Source: Dehalococcoidia bacterium
Lineage (GTDB): Bacteria; Chloroflexota; Dehalococcoidia; SZUA-161
DNA: 13,377 nt
Assembly: GCA_030619685.1 (NCBI GenBank)
Contig: JAUXAX010000059.1
Span: 1-13,377 of the forward strand
Direction: 5' to 3'
Both the position numbers and the translations under genes were made by a program. This document shows, one piece after another, positions 5,822-12,687 of the stretch (its first letter is position 1; each line of letters starts with the position of its first letter). The notes beneath the pieces are model-generated. The model made no database searches, was not told the origin of the DNA, and saw only the letters and a list, made by a program, of their open reading frames with translations.

Positions 5822-6730
5822 GTGAGCATAGTATCGACGATCGGCAATACCCCCCTTCTACAGCTACGTAATCTACACAGCAACGCCAGGGTAAGAATCT
5901 TTGGCAAACTTGAAGGGTGTAATCCCGGAGGTTCGGTCAAAGACCGGCCTGCCAATCATATGATCAAAAGGGCAGAGGAGTCTGGAGAACTCACCAAGGA
6001 GAAAGTAATCCTCGAGCCAACGTCAGGAAATACGGGAATCGCCTTGGCAATGGTTGGAGCTGCTAGGGGGTATCGAACCAAGCTCTTCATGCCGGAATGC
6101 GTGACCACGGAGAGGCAGCGCATCCTCGAAGCGTATGGCGCCGAAGTCGTGCTAACCCCTGCACGAGAGGGCACCGATGGCGCTATTAGGAGGGCGCACC
6201 AGACTTTCGAAGAAGCACCGGACTTATACTATATGCCCAATCAGTTCGAAAATGAGAACAATGTTCTTTCTCACTGGGAGACGACCGGCCCTGAAATCTA
6301 TGCCCAGACGAATGGTGAGATCGATGTATTCGTCGCCGGTATGGGGACAACGGGAACCCTGATGGGGGTAGGAAGATATTTGAAGGAACAAAGACCGGGT
6401 ATCCGGATTGTCGGTATCGAACCCACTGAGGGGCACGCAATACAGGGACTCAAGAACATGAATGAATCTATTGTTCCCAAGATCTACCGTCCGGAGCTGC
6501 TGGATGAGAAGATCGTCATAGAAGATGGAGAGGCGTTTGAGGTAACACGGTTACTAGTAACGAGGGAAGGAATCCTCGCTGGCATGTCAAGTGGTGCAGC
6601 AGTGGCAGGGGCTTTGCGCGTGGCACGGGAGATGGATTCGGGCACGATAGTTGTGCTCCTACCTGACCGTGGAGACCGCTACTTGAGCACCACGCTCTTC
6701 AGGTCCATATGCGCGAAATGTCCTCCGTGA
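5822..6730 (+). CDS. cysM: Cysteine synthase, CysM type
   Basis: 302 residues of the fold-type II PLP cysteine synthase family, which replaces an acetyl or phosphate group on serine with sulfide or another sulfur donor to make cysteine. The PLP lysine is Lys40 in GGSVKDRP; the substrate loop PTSGNTG is at 66-72; the phosphate-binding loop is MGTTGTLMG (174-182). MGTTGT is the CysM form, as opposed to GTGGT of CysK, and GLKNMNESIVPKIY (209-222) recalls the mycobacterial CysM that uses O-phosphoserine. There the key Arg would correspond to Lys211 here, so the donor is open. The GTG at 5822 is preferred because GGGAGG (5811-5816) lies five bases before it; the ATG at 5780 has no ribosome site. 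The C terminus carries CAKC. Confidence 0.88.
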   Translation: MSIVSTIGNTPLLQLRNLHSNARVRIFGKLEGCNPGGSVKDRPANHMIKRAEESGELTKEKVILEPTSGNTGIALAMVGAARGYRTKLFMPECVTTERQRILEAYGAEVVLTPAREGTDGAIRRAHQTFEEAPDLYYMPNQFENENNVLSHWETTGPEIYAQTNGEIDVFVAGMGTTGTLMGVGRYLKEQRPGIRIVGIEPTEGHAIQGLKNMNESIVPKIYRPELLDEKIVIEDGEAFEVTRLLVTREGILAGMSSGAAVAGALRVAREMDSGTIVVLLPDRGDRYLSTTLFRSICAKCPP

Positions 6731-6878
6731 CCCCTTCCGGCCATCTATGTGCCAATATCGCTATCGAGGAACATCTGGAATCCACACTAATTCCGACTCA
6801 CGTCTGTCTGTACGCCCAGAATCCCTCCTCAAAAGCTCCCGTTTATGTCCTTGCTACCACAACCTCCCATTCCACTTT

Positions 6879-6890
6879 TGTGTTATGATT
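6879..6890 (+). promoter_or_regulatory. Extended -10 promoter of the 98-residue protein gene
   Basis: TGTGTTATGATT contains TGn followed by TATGAT (6884-6889, 5/6). There is no -35 box at the right distance, as allowed for extended -10 promoters. The leader to 7002 is about 105 bases and contains nested inverted repeats (ATCAC...GTGAT enclosing CTGCA/TGCAG). The 6731-6878 stretch after cysM shows no clear terminator. Confidence 0.45.
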
Positions 6891-7001
6891 GGCAAAGATA
6901 GGGGAGGAGCATGTTGTGTTACTTGTATCACTGCAAGTGCAGTTTTATGTGATGCAGAAATACAAGAGGTATCCAGAAAAAGCTGCTTAAGGAGGGTCAT
7001 T

Positions 7002-7298
7002 ATGTCGCAAGAAAATAGTTCCGGGAAGAAAAGTGTACCTGAGAATTTTGCTGAAATGTTTAAGGCATTTGGCAGCGCCATAAGCGAAATATTTGACGAC
7101 CCTAAGCTGAAGGAGAAAGCCAAAGAATTTGCAGAAAGTGCAGTTGAGTCGGCAGAAACTTTCGCAAGTAGGTTTACAGATGAGGATGTTAAAGATAAGT
7201 TTAGAGATGTAGGGAAGGCAGCTCAAGATTTTGGTAAGAGGGTAGCGGACTCTTTTAGAGATGACAAAGGTAAAGAAGATTCTGAAAAGGGAAGATGA
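7002..7298 (+). CDS. Small charged helical protein, unrecognised
   Basis: 98 residues with a start fixed by AAGGAGG (6989-6995) six bases before the ATG; the in-frame extension back to 6747 precedes the likely promoter and is rejected. No Cys, no signal peptide, no membrane segment. From about residue 14 to 85 the sequence alternates hydrophobic (F, A, V, I) and charged positions (FAEMFKAFGSAISEIF, KAAQDFGKRVADSF), as expected for long amphipathic helices. It then ends in a Lys/Glu/Asp tail. It resembles in style YtxH- or LEA-like small proteins but I cannot assign it to a family. It lies between two sulfur amino-acid genes in the same direction, but a functional link is unproven. Confidence 0.8.
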   Translation: MSQENSSGKKSVPENFAEMFKAFGSAISEIFDDPKLKEKAKEFAESAVESAETFASRFTDEDVKDKFRDVGKAAQDFGKRVADSFRDDKGKEDSEKGR

Positions 7299-7343
7299 AC
7301 ATTCTGGTCATGTCAACTTCTCTATTGAAATTGTAGATACAAT

Positions 7344-7507
7344 GTGAAGGTGAAGGAAGTCGAAAACGGGTGGCTTGAGCCAGGCGAGAGGCATTTTATG
7401 GTGAATACCGAGGCAAACAGAATACTCAGCCTCCAGATGGCAAGATAACGGTAGCTTTACCCGGAGTTGTCGCTTGCCCTTTCCCATTCTCAACGGTGTC
7501 CTGCTGA
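7344..7507 (+). pseudogene. Possible short gene with a frameshift, unrecognised
   Basis: From GTG 7344 a frame gives MKVKEVENGWLEPGERHFM, continues to LSLQMAR and stops at TAA 7446-7448. The next frame, from ATA at 7445, gives ITVALPGVVACPFPFSTVSC and a TGA at 7505-7507. Joined by one frameshift they would make a continuous protein of about 54 residues. No Shine-Dalgarno site precedes the GTG. Tentative: it could be a remnant or coincidence. Confidence 0.3.
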
Positions 7508-7610
7508 CGAAATACTAGCACTGCTGGACTGGGAAATCAGTGTTAGTCTCTCGCAGAGGCGTGACTTCATGTAAGCTACGGCGATGGATGTCGAGCGATG
7601 GGGCAAGGTT

Positions 7611-7638
7611 ACACTGTGAGGCTATTATATCACACTGT
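7611..7638 (+). repeat. Direct repeat pair ACACTGT, 21 bases apart
   Basis: ACACTGT at 7611-7617 and again at 7632-7638, exactly two helical turns apart. Between them, on the minus strand, is a perfect extended -10 (TGA-TATAAT, 7632-7624) with no good -35 and no gene to its left. The rest of 7508-7778 shows nothing I can support as a gene. Confidence 0.3.
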
Positions 7639-7778
7639 TCTTTCTTGCCTACAGCCCATATGGAAACCGCAGGGCAACACAAGTTAGCAATCAACAAATT
7701 GACGTTTTTTAATGAAATTGTGAGCGTAGATAATATTCCTCCGTTGGGCAACCGGTAGATTACCACCACCAGAAGCAA

Positions 7779-7790
7779 TGTGTTATACTT
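7779..7790 (+). promoter_or_regulatory. Extended -10 promoter of the PLP enzyme gene
   Basis: TGTGTTATACTT contains TGn followed by TATACT (7784-7789, 5/6). No convincing -35. A start near 7796 gives a leader of about 88 bases. The core matches the promoters at 5709 and 6879. Confidence 0.45.
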
Positions 7791-7838
7791 GTGGTCAACA
7801 GAGTTGGAATCCGCTCAGAGAGCTGACGACTCAATTCA

Positions 7839-7867
7839 GGCGGGATGAAGTTATCATTGTGCCCGCC
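7839..7867 (+). promoter_or_regulatory. Leader hairpin directly before the ribosome site of the PLP enzyme
   Basis: GGCGGG (7839-7844) pairs with CCCGCC (7862-7867), and inside it ATGA (7845-7848) pairs with TCAT (7854-7857) around AGTTA, leaving a TGTG bulge on the 3' side. The hairpin ends seven bases before the Shine-Dalgarno GGAGG (7874-7878). It does not match SAM riboswitch consensus features that I know. It also swallows an alternative in-frame ATG at 7845. Confidence 0.45.
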
Positions 7868-7883
7868 ATCGCCGGAGGGTGAG

Positions 7884-9059
7884 ATGAATGGAAGATTCCA
7901 CACAAAGGCAATCCACGCGGGTGAATCCCCCCGCTCGGGAGCCCTTATCACACCCATTTATCAGACGGTCACTTTCGCCTTTAAGACCCTTGACGAGGCA
8001 AAAAGGGCGATAGAGCTCTCCCTGGAAAGGGAAGAGCCGGGATATGCCTACACCCGGTTCAGCAATCCCGTCCACACTGCCCTAGAGAAGAAGATAGCCT
8101 CCCTTGAAGAGGGGGAGGCTGCTTTAGCCACTGCTTCTGGGATGGCTGCCATCGCCACAGCTATATTCACACTGATGAAAAAGGGGGACCACCTCATCTC
8201 AGCCCGGGGGATCTACACCAGCACCCATTCCCTTTTCTCAAAGCTCCCCTCATGGGGCATAGATGTCTCCTTTATAGACCAGACCTGCCCCTCCGAGACA
8301 GCGGCGAGGATAAAGGAAAATACCAGGCTTATCTTCTTGGAAACCCCGAGCAATCCCCTTCTCGATTTAGCCGATATAGGAGAGATAGCCGGGCTGGTCA
8401 GGGGCAAAGGGTGTAAAGTAATGGTGGACAATACCTTCGCCACTCCTTATTACCAGCGCCCTTTAAACCTTGGGGCCGACATTGTCATCCATAGCGCCAC
8501 CAAATATCTGAGCGGCCATCTCGATACCATGGGTGGAATCATCGTCGGGGGAAAGGATGTCATCCAGTCCTGCGCCGAGACCCTCACCCTTATGGGAGGG
8601 ATCATGAACCCTTTCAACGCCTGGCTTATAATCCGGGGGACAAAAACCCTTCCCCTGAGGGTGGAAAAACATTCCCAGAATGCCTTGGCTTTAGCCCGCT
8701 GGCTGGAAAACGAGCCCAAGGTGGAGAGGGTCTTCTATCCTGGGCTTCGCTCCCACCCCCAGCATGAACTTGGCTGCAGGCAGATGGGGGGATTCGGGGG
8801 GATGATCTCCTTCGAGGTGGTTGGTGGGAGGGAAGGGGCGAGAAAGCTTTTAGAGAATATACGGCTCTGCTCCTTAGGAGTAAGCCTGGGCGGACCTGAG
8901 ACCCTTCTGGAACACCCAGCAACCATGTCCCATCTTAAAATGCCCCCTGAGGAGAGGGCGGCATTGGGAATCTCTGAGGGGCTCATCAGGATGTCCGTAG
9001 GGCTTGAGGATGCCGAGGACATAATCGAGGATCTCTCTTCCGCCCTCCGTCACGTATAA
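7884..9059 (+). CDS. Cys/Met metabolism PLP-dependent enzyme (gamma-lyase/gamma-synthase family)
   Basis: 391 residues, full length for the fold-type I transsulfuration family. The PLP lysine is Lys207 in SATKYLSGH. Phosphate- and substrate-side residues are visible in YAYTRFSNP (54-62), ASGMAAI (84-90), Tyr111 (RGIYTSTHSLF) and Asp182 in VDNTFATP. The C-terminal domain holds SLGVSLGGPETLLEHPATMS, typical of the family. Members include cystathionine gamma-synthase, cystathionine gamma-lyase, methionine gamma-lyase and O-acyl-homoserine sulfhydrylase; the sequence alone does not separate them. With a cysteine synthase 1.2 kb upstream, a role in cysteine-homocysteine exchange is a fair inference. 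The ATG at 7884 is preferred over 7845: GGAGG (7874-7878) lies five bases ahead and the family N terminus (FHTKAIHAGE) starts just after. Confidence 0.93.
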   Translation: MNGRFHTKAIHAGESPRSGALITPIYQTVTFAFKTLDEAKRAIELSLEREEPGYAYTRFSNPVHTALEKKIASLEEGEAALATASGMAAIATAIFTLMKKGDHLISARGIYTSTHSLFSKLPSWGIDVSFIDQTCPSETAARIKENTRLIFLETPSNPLLDLADIGEIAGLVRGKGCKVMVDNTFATPYYQRPLNLGADIVIHSATKYLSGHLDTMGGIIVGGKDVIQSCAETLTLMGGIMNPFNAWLIIRGTKTLPLRVEKHSQNALALARWLENEPKVERVFYPGLRSHPQHELGCRQMGGFGGMISFEVVGGREGARKLLENIRLCSLGVSLGGPETLLEHPATMSHLKMPPEERAALGISEGLIRMSVGLEDAEDIIEDLSSALRHV

Positions 9060-9400
9060 TGCGAAAGGCTATTGCTGGGCCAAAGGACTGAGACAAAGAG
9101 GACTGGGGTCGAGGGGCAATCATTAAAGAAGACTTGGTATTCTGGGAAAGTATTCGCTTTTGAAGATGCACTTGAGGGCCTTTGGAGCAAGCCAGCCAAA
9201 GCTAGTCGAGGCTACCCGCTGGAAGATGTCCCTTACTCACTAGCCTTGAATCCATATTGTGACTTGGCTGTGCTTTATACTCTCGCGTCCTGTTCTTCGC
9301 CAAAAACATTCAACAAAAGGGCAGTTTGTTGGATCTAGATCGAAACGGCTCATTAATCCAGACGCGTACCAAGGTGCACCGACTCGAAGGGGCATCCTTT
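9060..9400. other. Intergenic, nothing recognised
   Basis: A plus-strand frame from TTG 9072 to 9338 is open (88 codons). It has only a weak AAAGG upstream, no family resemblance, and ordinary composition; I do not call it a gene. No terminator with a T-run was found after the PLP enzyme. Confidence 0.4.
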
Positions 9401-9429
9401 GAGAGGCTCTCTTCATGCCTTTAAAGGCA
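9401..9429. repeat. Two adjacent palindromes upstream of the lipoprotein promoter
   Basis: GAGAGGCTCTC (9401-9411, five-base arms around one G) is followed by the perfect 14-bp palindrome TGCCTTTAAAGGCA (9416-9429). They end 17 bases before the -35 box of the lipoprotein promoter, a usual place for an activator or repressor site. Confidence 0.5.
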
Positions 9430-9446
9430 GCGGTTGCGCCCGACGA

Positions 9447-9475
9447 TTGAGTGGAAGCACGCATATGAGTACAAT
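9447..9475 (+). promoter_or_regulatory. Promoter of the lipoprotein gene
   Basis: TTGAGT (9447-9452, 4/6), 17-base spacer, TACAAT (9470-9475, 5/6). A start near 9482 leaves a leader of about 39 bases with AGGAGG (9509-9514). It excludes the in-frame ATG at 9434. Confidence 0.6.
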
Positions 9476-9520
9476 GGGCGAGCATACGAAGGGAGTTCAC
9501 TCTCCAGTAGGAGGCCTGCG

Positions 9521-10261
9521 ATGGGCGGACGATCAAAAATGTTAGCACCAGTGCTTTCCTTCTTGGTTTTGGCGACAATGGTTGCTGGCTGCGGTGGCGG
9601 GGAGCCCGCCCCCTTTTCCATGCAGGTGATTCCTGAGCACATGGAGGATACCATTGCCGGGCAAAGCTGTGTATTTCTGGTAGTTGTTGCGGACGAAGGA
9701 GAGGGAAGTGGCAAAGGAGAGGTTGTCAGTATCTCGGCCACAGCCCCCGGCTCCGCAGTAACCGTCGATCCTCAGGCGATAACTCCTGGACAGGTTGCTG
9801 AGGTAACTGTGATCCCTTTTGAAGCGAGTGCAGGTGAGACGCTGACGGTAACCGTCGATGGGGAGCGAGCGGGACTGAAGCAGACAGAGGTGGTTACCAT
9901 TGATGTACATGAAGGAGAAGACGGGCTGGGTCCCTTCGCTGCAGAGATTCGTGACAAGTTTATCCCATGGCTTGCCGCCAATCACCCCGAGTTTGGCATC
10001 ACCAGTGAAACCGAGTGGGCCGGGACTATTGTACGGCCGCACATCTTGGTGGTAATGTACTACCTCTTCTTCTCAGAGGATTGGGAAATGGGTGTATCAT
10101 GGCATGTGACGATACCGCCGCACAATTGGGCATGGATTTACCTCAGGCATCGGACTACTGAGGCGGCGCCATCGTACGCTTTCGAGATTTCGTCATGGAG
10201 TGCGCAGGAGGAGCCTTACGCTCCTTACGCTATTGACCCACCGGAATCGGTGTGGCGCTGA
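9521..10261 (+). CDS. Lipoprotein of unknown function
   Basis: 246 residues. A lipoprotein signal peptide is clear: a basic N terminus (MGGRSK), a hydrophobic core (LAPVLSFLVLATM) and a lipobox VAGC with Cys24, followed by a Gly-rich linker. The mature protein is therefore expected to be lipid-anchored on the outside of the membrane. Residues about 32-125 are rich in V/T/S with repeating strand-like spacing (SISATAPGSAVTVDP, EVTVIPFEASAGETLTVTVD), suggesting an Ig-like beta-sandwich. Residues about 135-246 form a second, Trp-rich part (FIPWLAANHPEFGI, WHVTIPPHNWAWIYLR) that I do not recognise. AGGAGG six bases ahead of the ATG at 9521 sets the start. It stands alone between the PLP enzyme and the convergent acs. 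Confidence 0.85.
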   Translation: MGGRSKMLAPVLSFLVLATMVAGCGGGEPAPFSMQVIPEHMEDTIAGQSCVFLVVVADEGEGSGKGEVVSISATAPGSAVTVDPQAITPGQVAEVTVIPFEASAGETLTVTVDGERAGLKQTEVVTIDVHEGEDGLGPFAAEIRDKFIPWLAANHPEFGITSETEWAGTIVRPHILVVMYYLFFSEDWEMGVSWHVTIPPHNWAWIYLRHRTTEAAPSYAFEISSWSAQEEPYAPYAIDPPESVWR

Positions 10262-10391
10262 TCGCCAAACCAGAATATGTCGGGTAGTATGGCTGTCGTC
10301 TTGCTATCCAAGGTTTACAGGAAATGCTAAGGCTTCTTCAAGCAGCTCACCCTCGCTCCAATACAGCGTTCTGTTGCCCTCCCGAGCAATG

Positions 10392-10407
10392 AGGGCATAA
10401 GTGCCCT
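10392..10407 (+). terminator. Short hairpin after the lipoprotein gene
   Basis: AGGGCA (10392-10397), loop TAAG, TGCCCT (10402-10407), then TTCCTT. It is a compact six-pair stem with a modest T-rich tail, about 130 bases after the lipoprotein stop. It sits between convergent genes and could serve both. Confidence 0.4.
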
Positions 10408-10461
10408 TTCCTTGGCTTATTGACCACATACTGTGAGCGCTCTCTTTAGTCGCTAAGTGCC

Positions 10462-12423
10462 TTAATTGTCTTTGGCACTTTCAGATATTTTCCTCAAGCT
10501 TTCGTATGCCTTCTTCACCTCCTCCACCGATGTCTCGTCTTCCAGGGTGGTGAGGTCGCCTAGGCTCTGCCCGGAGACTACTGCCTTGAGGAGGCGGCGC
10601 ATAATCTTCCCACTCCTTGTCTTGGGCAGTGAATCCACAAAGTAAACTGCATCGGGGGCAGCGATGGGGCCGATGACACGACGAAGATGCTGAGCGATCT
10701 CCTTTCTCAAATCAGGGGAGGGTGAAGCCCCTTTCTTGAGAGTGACGAAAAGGACAATAGCCTCCCCTTTCACCGGATCGGGCTTGCCCGCCACCGCCGC
10801 CTCAGCCACAGCAGGATGGGATACAGCGGCATCCTCGAGCTCCGCTGTTCCGATGCGGTGTCCCGCCACTTTGAGCACCTCATCAGCCCTGCCCAGGAGC
10901 CAGAAATAGCCATCCTCGTCACGCATGGCGAAGTCGCCAGTATAGTATGAGCCGGGGAAGCGTGACCAGTAGGCCTCCTGATAACGCTGCGGGTCGCCGT
11001 AGATGTCGAGAAGCAGCCCAGGCCAGGGCTTTCTTATGATGAGCAATCCTGTTTTCCCCGGAGGGGTTTCATTTCCCTCAGCATCAACCACAGCGGCATC
11101 AACTCCGGGGAGAGGTAAGGTCGCCGACCCTGGCTTCAGCGGCATGGGCTCAATCCCTGGGGTGGGTGAAATCATAATACCTCCCGTCTCCGTCTGCCAC
11201 CACGTATCAACAATAGGACATCTCTCTCCTCCAATATACTTGTAGTACCATTGCCAGACCTGAGGATTTATGGGCTCACCAACACTGCCCAAAAGCTCAA
11301 GGCTGGAGAGGTCATGCTTCAGTGGCCATTCTTCACCATAGCGCATAAACATCCGCACCGCAGTGGGGGAGGTGTAGAAAATGCTGACTCCGTATTTCTC
11401 CACAATATCCCACCACCGATCCACTGTAGGGTAATCGGGAGCCCCTTCATAGAGGACAACGGCTGCACCATGGGAGAGAGGAGCATAGACTATAGAGCTG
11501 TGACCGGTTACCCAGCCCACATCGGCGGTGCACCAATAGACCGACTCCTCTCTTATATCGAACACCCACTCATATGCCGAGTGGTTGAACACAAGATAGC
11601 CACCTGTGCTATGGACCACCCCCTTTGGCTTCCCCGTAGTCCCTGAGGTATAGAGGACATATAACGGATGGGTAGATTCCATCGGCTCAGGCTTAACCTG
11701 CATCTCCGCCTTGTCGAGCAGGGAGGAAAGCCACAGGTCCCTTCCCTCTGTCATGGGCACCGGCTCCTCCGTCCGCTTAACCACGATGATCTTTTCCACC
11801 GAGGGGCAGAGCTCGGCTGCCTCATCAGCTATCTCCTTGAGCGCCACAATCTTGCCGCGGCGATATCCCCCATCAGCGGTGACGATGACCTTTGCCTGGG
11901 TATCGTTAACCCTGTCGGCTATTGCCTGGGCGCTGAATCCAGAGAAGATCACGGTATGCACAGCCCCAATTCGGGCACAGGCGAGCATAAAAATGGGAAG
12001 CTCAGGGACCATAGGAAGATAAAGGGCAATCCGGTCCCCCTTTTTGATCCCAAGCTTCTGTAATACCGAGGCGCAGCGGTTGACCTCCCGGAAAAGGGTA
12101 GAATAGCTCAATACCCTCGTCTCCCCTGTCTCTCCCTCCCAGTAGATTGCCACTTTGCTCCTCCGCCATGTCTTTACATGGCGGTCAACACACTGATAGC
12201 AGGCATTGAGCCTGCCCCCGACAAACCACCGCGCATAAGGGGGGCTCCAATCGAGAACGCGATCCCAAGTCTTATACCAGTCGAGTTTCCGCGCCTCCTC
12301 GGACCAGAATCTTTCAGGATCCTCCAGCGAGCGGCGATGCATCTCGGCATACCGCTTCGATGGCCACAAGCGCAAACCTGTTGGCAGAGAACTCGCGCTA
12401 TCTACCTCATGGCTAAAACTCAT
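10462..12423 (-). CDS. acs: Acetyl-CoA synthetase (AMP-forming)
   Basis: 653 residues, the normal Acs length. It converts acetate, ATP and CoA to acetyl-CoA, AMP and PPi through acetyl-AMP. The ATP-binding loop is YTSGTTGKPKG (258-268). The acetate pocket residues match Acs: Val305-Thr306 in GWVTGHSS, Val381 in SVGEP, Trp409 in DTWWQTETGG; the Trp favours acetate over longer acyl groups. The adenylation signature YYTGDFAMRDEDGY (493-506), the hinge region GRADEVLKVAGHRIGTAELE (511-530) and the C-terminal PKTRSGKIMRR with Lys606, the residue acetylated to switch off Acs in other bacteria, are intact. The ATG follows GGAAGGTGA. The AGTGCC/GGCACT hairpin (10456-10479) straddles the stop codon. 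No deacetylase is in the window, and the only acetyltransferase here is broken. Confidence 0.96.
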   Translation of the reverse strand: MSFSHEVDSASSLPTGLRLWPSKRYAEMHRRSLEDPERFWSEEARKLDWYKTWDRVLDWSPPYARWFVGGRLNACYQCVDRHVKTWRRSKVAIYWEGETGETRVLSYSTLFREVNRCASVLQKLGIKKGDRIALYLPMVPELPIFMLACARIGAVHTVIFSGFSAQAIADRVNDTQAKVIVTADGGYRRGKIVALKEIADEAAELCPSVEKIIVVKRTEEPVPMTEGRDLWLSSLLDKAEMQVKPEPMESTHPLYVLYTSGTTGKPKGVVHSTGGYLVFNHSAYEWVFDIREESVYWCTADVGWVTGHSSIVYAPLSHGAAVVLYEGAPDYPTVDRWWDIVEKYGVSIFYTSPTAVRMFMRYGEEWPLKHDLSSLELLGSVGEPINPQVWQWYYKYIGGERCPIVDTWWQTETGGIMISPTPGIEPMPLKPGSATLPLPGVDAAVVDAEGNETPPGKTGLLIIRKPWPGLLLDIYGDPQRYQEAYWSRFPGSYYTGDFAMRDEDGYFWLLGRADEVLKVAGHRIGTAELEDAAVSHPAVAEAAVAGKPDPVKGEAIVLFVTLKKGASPSPDLRKEIAQHLRRVIGPIAAPDAVYFVDSLPKTRSGKIMRRLLKAVVSGQSLGDLTTLEDETSVEEVKKAYESLRKISESAKDN

Positions 12424-12471
12424 ATTCTTTCACCTTCCTCATCTCGTTTCCCTTTTATTCCGTGTAACGTG

Positions 12472-12585
12472 TCATAAGGCCGGCACTTCACCAACCGGGT
12501 TGTTCCCCATAACAAGAACCGCCCTCTGCACATATTCTTCACGCCCTTTCATAAGACAATCAAACCATTGTTCAAATCTTCTCAT
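12472..12585 (-). CDS. Possible 37-codon frame upstream of acs
   Basis: Minus-strand ATG at 12585 to TGA at 12474-12472, 48 bases before acs, in the same direction. The peptide begins MRRFEQWFDCLMKGREEYVQ and ends in NNPVGEVPAL, with a protein-like mix of residues. An upstream stop directly precedes the ATG, and the ribosome site is poor (CGGGGCG). It could be a small leader peptide, a small protein, or chance. I do not recognise it. Confidence 0.3.
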   Translation of the reverse strand: MRRFEQWFDCLMKGREEYVQRAVLVMGNNPVGEVPAL

Positions 12586-12687
12586 TCAGCGCCCCGAAGC
12601 CCACAATTTCACTCAATAGCTATATAGATGAACTCAGAGCTAGCCCAATCCACTGCGCTCTGAATGTCAGGTCTGGTTTGGGACATT

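Noticed and set aside
6747..7001. Extension of the 98-residue protein back to ATG 6747
   Set aside because: It precedes the likely promoter, reads as low-quality peptide with many Cys, and a strong ribosome site marks ATG 7002.
9072..9338. 88-codon frame from TTG after the PLP enzyme
   Set aside because: Weak ribosome site, TTG start, no domain or family resemblance.
10456..10479. Hairpin over the acs stop codon as an intrinsic terminator
   Set aside because: The stem includes coding sequence and the stop, with a 12-base loop and no T-run; noted only within the acs entry.
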